In this document: piece by piece, positions 8,653-17,551 of the stretch
Position numbering within the stretch: position 1 is the stretch's first letter
Layout: each line of letters begins with the position of its first letter
DNA from: Chlamydiota bacterium
GTDB lineage: Bacteria; Chlamydiota; Chlamydiia; Chlamydiales; JACKPQ01
Reading direction: 5' to 3'
Length of the DNA: 49,525 bases
NCBI GenBank assembly: GCA_021772435.1
Contig: JAJFLZ010000040.1
Coordinates: 1-49,525 of the forward strand
Translations under genes and position numbers: made by a program
Notes under the pieces: model-generated
Databases searched by the model: none
What the model saw: only the letters and a program-made list of their open reading frames with translations
Told to the model about the DNA's origin: nothing

Positions 8653-9774
8653 TTGAAACGCATATTTATCATTGCTTTGGGATTTTGCTCTCAGTTTTTT
8701 GGCAGTTCATTTGACTCAACAATTCCTGTTGTGAATATGGAAGATTATTATCACCACGAAACTAGAGATTCTTTTGTAGAACAGGTCGGTAACGCATTGA
8801 GAGACGTCGGCTTTTTTGCTGTGATTAATCCTGGTGTTGATATTAAAGCTCTCGATGATGCCTACCGCATCGCAGCTGAGTTTTTCCACCAAACGCAAGA
8901 GTATAAATTTTCCACTTATCGCCCAGAGATTAACCAACAACGAGGATATGTGCCTGGTGAATCTGCCAAAGGTCAAAAGTTTAGCGATTTTAAGGAGTTT
9001 TATCATATCGGACGCGAACTCTCAGAAGAGGATGCAAAAAGACTTGAAACCTACACAAATGTATGGCCAGAAAATATGGATCTAAAAACGCCCATGAACA
9101 GGCTTTTTGATGCGTTAGAAAAACATATTATCCCGTTGCAGGAAGCGATGGCTCTTGCCATTGGTCAACCAAAAGATTTTTTTGTCGAAAAAACAACAGA
9201 GGGCAATACGATTTTGCGAGCGATCCACTATCCTTCTAATCCTCCCAGCAATCGTATTTGGGCTGCTGCTCACACAGACATTAATCTTTTTACGATTTTG
9301 CCGCGCGCTACGGCTGAGGGCTTGCAAGTTCAAAATAAACAAGGCGAATGGATCACAGTTAAAGTGCCTGAAAACGCCTTTATCGTGAACGGCGCTGACG
9401 AGTTGCAGCACATCACAAATGGTGAGTTCCGCAGTGGACCGCATCGCGTCATTGCCATGGGAGAAAATTATGAAAGATTTTCCATGGTTCTTTTTGTGCA
9501 TCCCCGCAATTTTGACGACATGTCTCCCGTGCCCGAATGTATTAAACGTACAGGTGGAAAGCCCCGCTTTGCAAAAGCCAAAGCGATTGAAATCCTTGCA
9601 GAAAGACTAGCAGACCTTGGTATTGCCTCAGAGTCATTGTTAAAATTTCTAGGAGAAAGCGGCTTTTTAGAAAGACAAATCGAAATTGGCAACGCATCCA
9701 AAGATGCTATGCAAGCTGTCTGTGAAGCAGGATATGCAAGCGCAGAAGTTGAGCAAGCTCTCAATTCAATCTGA
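8653..9774 (+). CDS. 2-oxoglutarate/Fe(II) oxygenase, isopenicillin-N-synthase-like, exported
   Basis: Non-heme iron dioxygenase that would couple 2-oxoglutarate oxidation to hydroxylation or desaturation of an unknown substrate. The iron triad is readable: HTD (H207, D209) and SGPHRV (H264). A downstream ERFS supplies the Arg-x-Ser that binds 2-oxoglutarate. The N-terminal DIOX_N-like half starts at IPVVNMEDY. I place the start at TTG 8653, since GGAGG lies at 8643-8647 and the first residues (KRIFIIALGFCSQFFG) then form a signal peptide. An ATG at 8572 would bury that. Export of such an enzyme is unusual because cofactor supply outside the cytosol is unclear. Its last 22 bases belong to a duplicated 107-bp segment. 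Confidence 0.85.
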   Translation: MKRIFIIALGFCSQFFGSSFDSTIPVVNMEDYYHHETRDSFVEQVGNALRDVGFFAVINPGVDIKALDDAYRIAAEFFHQTQEYKFSTYRPEINQQRGYVPGESAKGQKFSDFKEFYHIGRELSEEDAKRLETYTNVWPENMDLKTPMNRLFDALEKHIIPLQEAMALAIGQPKDFFVEKTTEGNTILRAIHYPSNPPSNRIWAAAHTDINLFTILPRATAEGLQVQNKQGEWITVKVPENAFIVNGADELQHITNGEFRSGPHRVIAMGENYERFSMVLFVHPRNFDDMSPVPECIKRTGGKPRFAKAKAIEILAERLADLGIASESLLKFLGESGFLERQIEIGNASKDAMQAVCEAGYASAEVEQALNSI

Positions 9775-9859
9775 TCCTCTAGGCGGTTTGCAGAAGCTCC
9801 AAAACATCTTCCCAGGTGAGCTTGCCGATCGCCTCGTCGTCGCAAGACACGATCTTTTT
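9753..9859. repeat. 107-bp direct duplication, left copy
   Basis: Identical by eye to 12392-12498. It contains the last 22 bases of the oxygenase gene and the antisense 3' end of the SNF2 helicase gene. The two copies bracket the repeat-protein gene and the IS982-type element. Confidence 0.92.
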
Positions 9860-9930
9860 AAAGATGCTTTCAAAATCGATTTTCGATGGAATCGTCGAGA
9901 TAGACAAACTTTACGCCCCCCTTGTATACA
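9775..9930 (-). pseudogene. Degraded 3' remnant of the SNF2 helicase gene
   Basis: 9775-9859 is identical to the helicase 3' end at 12414-12498. Beyond it the likeness continues in a shortened, mutated form: the motif GTCGAGATAGACAAA near 9893 corresponds to helicase sequence near 12784, implying that about 250 bases were lost from this copy. No coding function remains. Confidence 0.75.
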
Positions 9931-9958
9931 AGAGCAAAGAGTTCAGTCTGGTAGCTCT

Positions 9959-11269
9959 TCAACTGACACTAGCATCAAACCAAGGCTTATATCCCTTAGT
10001 CATAGCAAGCGCAATTTTACAAACCTCGGCAGTAGCCCATTTATTGTCTTCAGCAAGGTAGCAAAGCTCTTCAAATTCACCTTGCCTGTTCTCATCGAGC
10101 CCAATGTTTCCAACAATAACTGCTGCCGTGTATTTTGTGGATTTAGCCTTTTTGATTGCAGAAACACACACTTCAAAAAGCCTTTTTTTTTCTTTGTTGG
10201 CCAACTTCTGAGTCATTGCAAATCTATTAAGTAAAATTGCACAGATATAGCAACTGCGCCACCCTTTATCAACCGATTGAATGCACAGGTCAACAAGCTT
10301 CTCAAAAGACTCAGTCCTTTGAGGAGGGCGGTTCATAAGAGCTAGAACTTGCGCATCACAAGCCATCCCATCTCGATCAATCATCTGACAACAATATTTA
10401 CATAAAAGATCATAACTAATTACCCCCAATGCATTTTTACAAACATTAGAATAGGCCAAATACTTCTGATTATGCTGGCTACAAGCTTTTTTAAATTTCG
10501 AAGATTGATTACCCGACAGAGCATGATTATTTTGCAATTGTCCCAACGTTAAAAGGCATATAGGGGCACTCTCCCAGCAACCGTTAATCGAGTCAATGCA
10601 AGTATTAAAGAACTCTTCACCCTGATATTTATTTAGCTTTTTATCCATAAAAAGCTGCCCTAACGCTACAGCACCCACATACTTTGTATTCCAGCCTTTT
10701 TGCACAGATGCTAGACAGAGCCTGACAAACTCCCTCTTGTTTTTTTCGCTTAACTGATCCTTTTGGATTAGTTGCTGCAATGCTACAACGGATGCATATT
10801 TTGAAGGGTAGCCCTTTTTGATAGCTTCTATACAAACTTCTGAAACCTTGTCTCTCTGGCTGCTTAGATGCGCTTGAGGAAGTAACATAATGTAAGAGTA
10901 GTTATCTGCAAACCAGCCATTGATGGCACGCGTATTTTTTGCCGCTATCCCACTATCGATTCTTATTAATAAACTTCTAGAACCAAGAAAACAACTTCGA
11001 AGGTTTTTAGTTAAAAGCGATGATGCAATAATGCAAATTGCTAGAACTGGAGATTTTAATTTCACTCCAACATAGGCAGCAGTACAAACAACTAGAGAAT
11101 TTGTTGCGGTGTCTAAAAATATAGTAGCCGATTCACCTATAGATTCAATGGTACGAGTCATTTGGTCAGCTAGTTTTCCTGACTTTATTAAGACATTATT
11201 GAAATTGCTGGGAGTGTCTAATATCCCATTACTCGAATCACTAACTCTTCTTCCGTCAACTAAACTCAT
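9959..11269 (-). CDS. Helical-repeat protein with N-terminal hydrophobic region, unknown function
   Basis: A 436-residue protein not recognised. Residues about 50-95 are hydrophobic and may span a membrane. From about 135 onward the protein is made of repeats of roughly 43-45 residues with the pattern VCIEAIKKGYPSKYASVVAL, then a polar helix ending in EFxxLC. At least five units are visible, each with cysteine in the first helix and a K-G-W/Y turn. The architecture resembles HEAT/Sel1-type two-helix solenoids used in protein binding, and would suit a host-directed effector. AAGGAGA precedes the ATG, and a TTGACT promoter lies at 11331-11359. It sits inside the duplicated-boundary insertion, next to an IS element, so it was probably acquired. 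Confidence 0.7.
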   Translation of the reverse strand: MSLVDGRRVSDSSNGILDTPSNFNNVLIKSGKLADQMTRTIESIGESATIFLDTATNSLVVCTAAYVGVKLKSPVLAICIIASSLLTKNLRSCFLGSRSLLIRIDSGIAAKNTRAINGWFADNYSYIMLLPQAHLSSQRDKVSEVCIEAIKKGYPSKYASVVALQQLIQKDQLSEKNKREFVRLCLASVQKGWNTKYVGAVALGQLFMDKKLNKYQGEEFFNTCIDSINGCWESAPICLLTLGQLQNNHALSGNQSSKFKKACSQHNQKYLAYSNVCKNALGVISYDLLCKYCCQMIDRDGMACDAQVLALMNRPPQRTESFEKLVDLCIQSVDKGWRSCYICAILLNRFAMTQKLANKEKKRLFEVCVSAIKKAKSTKYTAAVIVGNIGLDENRQGEFEELCYLAEDNKWATAEVCKIALAMTKGYKPWFDASVS

Positions 11270-11330
11270 AAGCCTTCTCCTTTATGGAACTTGTATCTAA
11301 CCTAAAAGCACACTCAAGTGAATTGTGAAC

Positions 11331-11359
11331 ATGTTAATTTTTTTTGTGATTACAGTCAA
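11331..11359 (-). promoter_or_regulatory. Promoter of the helical-repeat gene
   Basis: Minus-strand TTGACT (11354-11359) and TAACAT (11331-11336) with a 17-base spacer. The near-consensus -35 makes it credible. The leader would be about 55 bases and ends in a strong ribosome binding site. Confidence 0.6.
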
Positions 11360-11407
11360 TTTTTTACCTTTACCAGTTCTTGAACAAAAGCCGTGCAGAT
11401 ATATGCC

Positions 11408-12379
11408 ACCCAAGTTGTGACCTGGGCTAGATACAAAAATCCATAGAGAATGCAGCCATGAGTAACATGATTTTGAGTAAAAATCCTTGATTTGTAACTG
11501 CGTGGATGTGATGAGGAAGCCAGTTGGAAATTTTGTTAAATGTGGTTTCAATCGACTTTCGAATTTTCCTGCCGTAGCGATGATAAACGAGGCTATTGCC
11601 TCGTTTAGAATTACTTCTTCGGTCAGTTGTGAGCAATAAACCACGTTTTTCTAGCTCTATTTCATAAGCTTGATTACAGTACGCTTTGTCTCCTAAAATA
11701 ACAGATTTCTGAGGCAAACAATCCAAATACATATTCTGAAAAGCTTTGTTGTCGTGGACCGATCCAGGTGTAATCATAAACTCGATTGGCTGACCACTAG
11801 TTCTTGCGATCAGGTGTACTTTTAAGCCAATAAACCAAGACTTTTTACTCGCATTAAATCCGCAAAATTTTTTGTTCTGGAATAGGTGTCGAAAAGCAGA
11901 TCGAAAGATTTTATAGACAGGTACAGAAAAGCTATCAACAACAAAAGTTTTATATGGATCTGCAGGAAATTTGTTGGCCAGATAGGAAGCAATCATGCTC
12001 CAAAAGTGCTCCGGAATACTATGAAATCTGCGCGATAATTGACTTTTGCTAAGCATATTAGGTATGTACCGATACGTTTTCAAAAAAGCTCTTGCTCGCT
12101 CAAAATTTCCACTAAAATATTTCCAGGAAACGATACCCGTCGTTACGATTTCAGCAGTCGACATACGACACTGAGGGTCATCTTTCCAGATGCGTTCTTT
12201 AAGAAAATCATCGATATGACAGAAAATAGCTGTAACTTCAGAATCCATTTGCCCCTCTCTGTGAGTTGTTTTTTTTGTTAAGTAAAATTTATAGCTGAGG
12301 GGCTTTTAATTATCTAAGAAATTTTATTTAAGAGTCTTAACCTAGGATTAGGCTGCTCGTGCTAGGTCACAACTTGGGT
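11408..12379 (-). mobile_element. IS982-type insertion sequence
   Basis: An element of about 972 bp bounded by inverted repeats that begin ACCCAAGTTGTGACCT on both ends (11408 onward, and the complement ending at 12379). The first 16 bases match perfectly. Size, the AC start of the ends and the single transposase fit the IS982 family. No clear target duplication is seen (left flank ATGCC, right flank TGTTTT), suggesting later rearrangement or an old insertion. Confidence 0.85.
11427..12248 (-). CDS. IS982-family transposase
   Basis: A 273-residue DDE transposase. The catalytic aspartates are visible in FVVDSFSVPVY and LGDKAYCN, and the glutamate probably lies in KSIETTFN. The N-terminal DUF4372-like helical region precedes them. 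Its stop codon falls inside the end repeat, as in compact IS982 elements. The frame is unbroken, so the enzyme could be active. Confidence 0.9.
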   Translation of the reverse strand: MDSEVTAIFCHIDDFLKERIWKDDPQCRMSTAEIVTTGIVSWKYFSGNFERARAFLKTYRYIPNMLSKSQLSRRFHSIPEHFWSMIASYLANKFPADPYKTFVVDSFSVPVYKIFRSAFRHLFQNKKFCGFNASKKSWFIGLKVHLIARTSGQPIEFMITPGSVHDNKAFQNMYLDCLPQKSVILGDKAYCNQAYEIELEKRGLLLTTDRRSNSKRGNSLVYHRYGRKIRKSIETTFNKISNWLPHHIHAVTNQGFLLKIMLLMAAFSMDFCI

Positions 12380-12391
12380 TGTTTTAAATTC

Positions 12392-12498
12392 GCAAGCTCT
12401 CAATTCAATCTGATCCTCTAGGCGGTTTGCAGAAGCTCCAAAACATCTTCCCAGGTGAGCTTGCCGATCGCCTCGTCGTCGCAAGACACGATCTTTTT
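12392..12498. repeat. 107-bp direct duplication, right copy
   Basis: Identical to 9753-9859. This copy is contiguous with the intact helicase gene, so the left copy is contiguous with the intact oxygenase gene, and the 2.5 kb between them was inserted. Confidence 0.92.
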
Positions 12499-15400
12499 GA
12501 CTAAGCCCTTTTTGCGATTTTGCATCTCGACGATTTTTTCTTCGATGGTGTTTTTTGTCACAAGCTTGTACACAGAGACTGAGCTTTTCTGACCAATACG
12601 GTGTACGCGGTCTGTCGCCTGACTCTCAACTGCTGGATTCCACCACATGTCGTAGTGAATGACGGTGTCAGCCCCAGTAAGATTAAGCCCTGTGCCGCCT
12701 GCTTTGAGTGAAACTAAGAAGACTAAAATGGATGGATCTGCGTTGAATTGTTTGACGATTTCTAAACGGTTTTTGGTTGAACCGTCGAGATAGACAAATT
12801 TCACACCCCGTTTTTCCAAGTCTGTGCGCATGATTTGCAGCATTTTGGTGTATTGCGAGAAGATAACCGTTTTGTGCTTACCTTCGTTGAGTGTATCGAG
12901 AAGGTCAAGCAACATTTCGTATTTGGCAGAATCGCCACTTTCTGCTACTTCTTTGGCAAAAATCGCAGGGTGGCAACAGATTTGCTTTAAACGCGTAAGC
13001 GTTGCTAAGACATGAATTTGGCATTTGTCAAAACCGTCGCGCTCAACCATTTTGGTGAGCTCGCCAAGCGCTGACTGGGCGTAGGATTTGTATAGCTCGT
13101 TTTGCGCATCGGATAGTTGCGTGTGATAGGTGCACTCATCGACAGGTGGCAAGTCTTTAAGCACATCGCATTTCATGCGGCGTAAGATAAACGGCGCCAC
13201 TTTTTTGCGCAGGTACTGTAAGTTTTTGAGTAGCTCATCACCTTGCACGCGAATGTATTTTTCGGTAAATCTATCAAATGTGCTTAAGAATCCTGGCATG
13301 AGGAAGTCAAAGAGGCTCCACAATTCATCCAATGAGTTTTCAATCGGTGTACCAGAAAGGATCAGGCGATGATCGGCTTTGACCATTTTGACCGATTTAG
13401 CATTGCGTGTACCACGGTTTTTGATGTGTTGAGCTTCATCCAAGATGGCGTAGGCAAAGGTTGTGTTTTGGTAGTGTTCGATGTCTTTTTGAAGCAAGCT
13501 GTAAGAGGTAATAATCACGTCTTGTTTTTTTAGATCTGCGATGAGTTTTTTGCGCTGACCTGGAATGCCATCGATAACCAAGGTTTTTATTTTGGGATTG
13601 AATCTGTGGAATTCTTCTTTCCAGTTGTAGAGCAGTGATGTGGGGCAGACAACCAGCACAGGATTTTTGTTATTTTTAGCAAGTTGCGTTACAGCACAAA
13701 TGGCTTGAATCGTTTTACCAAGACCCATGTCATCAGCTAAAATACCATTGAGATACATCGTACGCAGCCGCTCGAGCCACTGCACACCTTCTGTTTGATA
13801 ACCGCGCAATGTCGCCTTGATATCTTTTGGTACAGGCGTAAATTCGATGGTTTTTTCACCAAGCATTTGTTTGCGAATTTCAGCAAGCTGTTTTGTACAC
13901 GAAAATTTAACTGGCAGGTTTTCGAAGTTTGATGCATCGATATTAGCCAAAGTCCAAATCGGACGCTCAAGTTTAAAGTTGTCGAGCTTAACCAAGCCTA
14001 GCTCATCAAAGAGCTGCACCACTCCACCGATGGTATCGAGATCCAAAACCAAAATTTTCGGAATTTTTGCTTTTGACCCTTTTGGACGCGCCAGTTCGAT
14101 AAAGGCTTTTTTCGAGACAAGGCATTCCCAAAGTCGATCCATTTTAACGCCTTTGAGAGCGCCATCAACATTAAGTTCGATCTGGTAGGTATCTAAACGA
14201 TCTGTATGCGAAAGGGTCAGGGTGAACTTGCTCTCGTCATAGATAAATTGATCAAGTAGATTTTGCGGACAGTTAAATTCCACTCGATGTTGATTGCGTG
14301 GAATAATCTCAGTCATGAATTCAACGATTTTCTTCTCAGTCTTGGCTAAGTAAATTCCCTGCGCTTTGTCGAAGATGAAATCGCGGAATAGGTCATTGAT
14401 AATTCTTCGCTCTTCAACCAAATTACGCGCTACGATGCCGTCCTTTGTCACAAAAGATTCAAGATGCCGATCTTCGATTTGCGAATGCACAGCAGGAACG
14501 AGAGTATCATCGTATTGAAATTTCAAAGTGGCATCTAGCTCACCGTTGAGATAGGTGATATCGCAAACAGCCCTCATCTCACCTGCATAGGGCAACGTGA
14601 CAAATTTTTCTGTCACATCAGAATGCTCAACTTCAGCGTAGGCTGCAAGTTCAGGGAGCGCATTTTCAACAAATGTTCCAAACAGTGGCTCCGGAACGGT
14701 CATGTCGCGGATTGGGCCTAGGTTTTTCAGATGCTGGCGCGTGATATTCGGCGCAAAGCGGTAGTATATACCACCATGGACCATGCCAGGTGTTGCACAT
14801 TGGTAAAGCTGCACGTCTTCAAGTGTCACAGATTCTTTACCAATTAACAGCGTTGGATTAATCAAAACTTTTGTTGCTGGCGGGTCGATGTATTCAAGAG
14901 AGAATTTAAACGAGGAGAAATGAGGAGAAAACTGCAATGGTTGCTCTAAACTCTCTAAATAGAGGCACGGTAGGTTGGGGAAATCATCATCTTGGTACTG
15001 GGATCCTTTAATCTCATCCATTCCCACATCGAAACTCGTTGCAAGTACTGCTCCAAAAATAATCGGATCGATCACGCCTGTGCGCAAAGCCCGCTCCGAG
15101 CTGGTTTTCTCTGGAATGCGCGTGTGATCCATAATCATGCGAGCCATTTCGCGATGTTTTTCGTTGAAAGATTCAAACGAAAACAGGTAACCTTTCCCGC
15201 CCATAAAAATCGGCTCTTGAAAACGCATTGCAAGTAAAAATTCTTTAATGTTGGGCACGTGCAGAGGCTTACTTCTCGATGGCAGACGGAGTGCAAGCTG
15301 CAGCTCCATCAACATACGCCCCTTTTTATCTTCCATTGGCTGTTTGAAAATAATGGCAAGTTCGGCTCGATCGATTTTTTGCACTTCGTTCTGGAGGAAA

Positions 15401-15882
15401 AAAGGTGATCCTGACAACAAGTCTGATGCGGCAACGTACTCTTGAAGCAACTGACGCTTGTATTCTTGGTCCTTGCGCTCCTCTTCCTTTGTCGCGGCTT
15501 TCTTCACCTGCTCTAGAAGCTCAGCTTTACTGCTATCGTCCTCTTCTTCTAGCGACTCCATATTGGTTTCTTCTGAATATTCAACTAAAATTTTGTCGAG
15601 ATTAGCCTCCAGGTAATACATCAGAGCAGCCAAATGCTGGCAATCGTAGTGGTAGGGACAGTCACAATCTGAATCGATGGTCTCGCATTCTAATCGATCA
15701 ATTTCAACTTCTGTTTCGTAGGCATTATCGTATTGCCCCTTTATTTGTGCGCTGATGCGCAATATCTTAGTATCTAGGTGCAAAATTTTTGCTGAAAGAA
15801 CTTTTTTTTCTTCGAATAACGTTTTACCATCGCGTAAGATTGCAGATGAGAAATCCTGGCGCAGTTTTCGAATATTAAGCAT
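12418..15882 (-). CDS. SNF2-family DNA helicase with SWIM zinc finger
   Basis: A 1154-residue DNA-dependent ATPase of the RapA/HepA-like SNF2 group, presumed to translocate on DNA and remodel protein-DNA complexes. The SWIM finger (CDCPYHYDCQHL) lies at about residues 73-85. A long middle region leads to the helicase core: LADDMGLGKTIQAI (motif I), LDEAQHIKN (II), LSGTPIENSLDELW (III), GGTGLNLTGAD (V) and QATDRVHRIGQ (VI). It corresponds to CT708 beside mreB in C. trachomatis, and the order here differs only by the insertion at 8.6-12.4 kb. The start at 15882 has CGGAGGA upstream. The 3' end is duplicated at 9753-9859. Confidence 0.95.
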   Translation of the reverse strand: MLNIRKLRQDFSSAILRDGKTLFEEKKVLSAKILHLDTKILRISAQIKGQYDNAYETEVEIDRLECETIDSDCDCPYHYDCQHLAALMYYLEANLDKILVEYSEETNMESLEEEDDSSKAELLEQVKKAATKEEERKDQEYKRQLLQEYVAASDLLSGSPFFLQNEVQKIDRAELAIIFKQPMEDKKGRMLMELQLALRLPSRSKPLHVPNIKEFLLAMRFQEPIFMGGKGYLFSFESFNEKHREMARMIMDHTRIPEKTSSERALRTGVIDPIIFGAVLATSFDVGMDEIKGSQYQDDDFPNLPCLYLESLEQPLQFSPHFSSFKFSLEYIDPPATKVLINPTLLIGKESVTLEDVQLYQCATPGMVHGGIYYRFAPNITRQHLKNLGPIRDMTVPEPLFGTFVENALPELAAYAEVEHSDVTEKFVTLPYAGEMRAVCDITYLNGELDATLKFQYDDTLVPAVHSQIEDRHLESFVTKDGIVARNLVEERRIINDLFRDFIFDKAQGIYLAKTEKKIVEFMTEIIPRNQHRVEFNCPQNLLDQFIYDESKFTLTLSHTDRLDTYQIELNVDGALKGVKMDRLWECLVSKKAFIELARPKGSKAKIPKILVLDLDTIGGVVQLFDELGLVKLDNFKLERPIWTLANIDASNFENLPVKFSCTKQLAEIRKQMLGEKTIEFTPVPKDIKATLRGYQTEGVQWLERLRTMYLNGILADDMGLGKTIQAICAVTQLAKNNKNPVLVVCPTSLLYNWKEEFHRFNPKIKTLVIDGIPGQRKKLIADLKKQDVIITSYSLLQKDIEHYQNTTFAYAILDEAQHIKNRGTRNAKSVKMVKADHRLILSGTPIENSLDELWSLFDFLMPGFLSTFDRFTEKYIRVQGDELLKNLQYLRKKVAPFILRRMKCDVLKDLPPVDECTYHTQLSDAQNELYKSYAQSALGELTKMVERDGFDKCQIHVLATLTRLKQICCHPAIFAKEVAESGDSAKYEMLLDLLDTLNEGKHKTVIFSQYTKMLQIMRTDLEKRGVKFVYLDGSTKNRLEIVKQFNADPSILVFLVSLKAGGTGLNLTGADTVIHYDMWWNPAVESQATDRVHRIGQKSSVSVYKLVTKNTIEEKIVEMQNRKKGLVKKIVSCDDEAIGKLTWEDVLELLQTA

Positions 15883-15919
15883 TATTTTTATCCTCCGGAT
15901 AGGCGAGCCATGGATCTAG

Positions 15920-15948
15920 CTTTTACATTTTTTTTGAATCAATCGCAA
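15920..15948 (-). promoter_or_regulatory. Candidate promoter of the helicase gene
   Basis: Minus-strand TTGCGA (15943-15948) and TAAAAG (15920-15925), 17 bases apart, about 38 bases before the start codon. The -10 is weak. Confidence 0.35.
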
Positions 15949-16027
15949 GGAAAAACTTGAGTTAAATTTTCTCTTAACACTTGATCTTTAAGGGGCCTTA
16001 GCAATTTTCCCTAAAAAATCTTTAAGT

Positions 16028-16057
16028 TTGCAAAAAAAGTCTGGATATAGCTAAACT
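16028..16057 (+). promoter_or_regulatory. Candidate promoter for tRNA-Gly and tig
   Basis: TTGCAA (16028-16033) and TAAACT (16052-16057) with an 18-base spacer. Initiation near 16064 would place the tRNA 5' end about nine bases into the transcript. Confidence 0.4.
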
Positions 16058-16072
16058 GAAGCCTTATTCTTT

Positions 16073-16144
16073 GCGGGTGTAGCTCAGTGGTAGAGCATCA
16101 CGTTGCCAACGTGAGGGTCGTGAGTTCGAATCTCATCACCCGCT
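16073..16144 (+). tRNA. tRNA-Gly (anticodon GCC)
   Basis: A 72-nucleotide cloverleaf. The acceptor stem is GCGGGTG with CACCCGC plus discriminator T. The D arm contains AGCTCAGTGGTAGAGC, the anticodon stem CACGT/ACGTG holds TGCCA with GCC, and the T loop is GTTCGAATC. CCA is not encoded. Trigger factor begins 28 bases downstream, so tRNA and tig may share a transcript that is processed. Confidence 0.96.
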
Positions 16145-16172
16145 TTCACTTATAATTATTGAGGACTAAAAA

Positions 16173-17507
16173 ATGGCTGACGAAGCGGTAAAAACAAACG
16201 ACAAAGTATTAAAAAGCGAAGAAGTGGAGCTAACAGTCCACAAAAAGCCTCAATGCTTAATCGAATTCATCGTTAAAGCAAGCAAAGATTTAGTCAAAAA
16301 AGCGCACGGTAAGGCTGTCCGAGCTGTCGCTAAAGAGGTTTCACTCCCCGGCTTTAGAAAGGGCAAGGCTCCTGATGACCTCATTGTTAAACGCTACAGT
16401 GATGCAGTCGACCAACAGTGGCAAAAAAAGATTGCCGATGACAGTTTTGCTGCCGCTGAAAAACTCGCTCGTATCCCTGTCCTAAGCACAAAATCTCCTA
16501 TCACCTTCAACATGCAAAAGCATACGTTAGAAGAAGGCGCGGAGCTCACCTTTGTTTTTGAAACAGAACCTGAAGTGCCAGCTATTGATATTACAAAACT
16601 AAACCTTGCTGATCTTCCAAAAGAAGAGATTAAAGAAGAAACTGTTGATGAAGGCATCCGCCAAGTGAGTTTTTTCTTTGCTGAGTGGACAACTGTTGTA
16701 GACAGAGGAGCGAGCGCTGGCGACTTCCTTCTCCTCGACATCTATAGCTTAGAGGGCGACGAGCCACAAAAAGTTTTTAATGACACCCGTTTTGAAGTTG
16801 CCGAAAAAACAATGAGCGCTTGGATGCGCGATCTCACCATGGGCATGAAAACTGGTGAAGAAAAAGAAGGCATCAGCCAGCCCGATGCCGACGCTAGCTT
16901 GGAGGACAAAAAAGCTTTCGAGCCGAAAAAAGTCAAAGTCGTTGTCAAAAAAATTGAGACTGCAATACTGCCAGAAATCGATGATAGCTTCGCTACAAAA
17001 GTTGGGTGCAAAACAGCTGATGAGCTTCGCACGAATATCCGCAGCTTATTTGAAAAGCGCAATGCTGAAGGGCGCAATAAAGCTCTTTGTGATCGCCTAG
17101 CTGATGACCTGCTAAAAGAGTTCCCCTTTGAGCTTCCAAAATCCATTCTTGATGAAGAAGTCAAATTCCGTCTGCAGCATAGCATGCAAAACCCACAATT
17201 TAAAAAAGAATGGGATGCAATGAGCGATGAGCAGAAGAAAGAACATCTAGAAAAAATTCGCGAAGTATCAGAAAATTCTGTCCGTCTATTCTACATCTGC
17301 CGCACAGTTATTCACGATGAGAAGATCCCCCTATCTCCAGACGAAATTAAACCTACAGAACCCACATTTATCGAATTGCTACTCGGCCTGCGATCACCCT
17401 ATGAGCAAGCCCCTGATAAAAAAGACGAAGCGATGGCTATGTCACGTCTTATGCTCAAAAAAGCTCAAGAGCATTTGATCGAGCAGCTTGAAAAGAAAGC
17501 AAGTTAA
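16173..17507 (+). CDS. tig: Trigger factor (ribosome-bound chaperone)
   Basis: Binds the ribosome exit tunnel near protein L23 and shields nascent chains. The 444 residues match the chlamydial form. The ribosome-docking signature GFRKGKAP lies near residue 53. A divergent FKBP-type domain occupies about 165-250 (GDFLLLDIYSLEG region), and the helical C-terminal chaperone arms follow. It heads the tig-clpP-clpX run, a widely conserved order that corresponds to CT707-CT705. GAGGA precedes the ATG. Confidence 0.96.
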   Translation: MADEAVKTNDKVLKSEEVELTVHKKPQCLIEFIVKASKDLVKKAHGKAVRAVAKEVSLPGFRKGKAPDDLIVKRYSDAVDQQWQKKIADDSFAAAEKLARIPVLSTKSPITFNMQKHTLEEGAELTFVFETEPEVPAIDITKLNLADLPKEEIKEETVDEGIRQVSFFFAEWTTVVDRGASAGDFLLLDIYSLEGDEPQKVFNDTRFEVAEKTMSAWMRDLTMGMKTGEEKEGISQPDADASLEDKKAFEPKKVKVVVKKIETAILPEIDDSFATKVGCKTADELRTNIRSLFEKRNAEGRNKALCDRLADDLLKEFPFELPKSILDEEVKFRLQHSMQNPQFKKEWDAMSDEQKKEHLEKIREVSENSVRLFYICRTVIHDEKIPLSPDEIKPTEPTFIELLLGLRSPYEQAPDKKDEAMAMSRLMLKKAQEHLIEQLEKKAS

Positions 17508-17551
17508 GTTCTATATTCACAATTTTAGAACTAAAGTAAAAAGGTTATCTT

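Noticed and set aside
9686..10234. 182-codon plus-strand frame spanning oxygenase end and repeat-protein end
   Set aside because: Overlaps real genes on both sides, no start signals, atypical composition.
11408..12379. IS982-type element as the parent of the MITE family
   Set aside because: End repeats begin ACCCAAGTTGTGACCT, not AACCTGAACTCTTTCG, and internal sequences do not match.
15920..16144. Second tRNA or small RNA upstream of tRNA-Gly
   Set aside because: No cloverleaf or stable hairpin found; only promoter-like elements.
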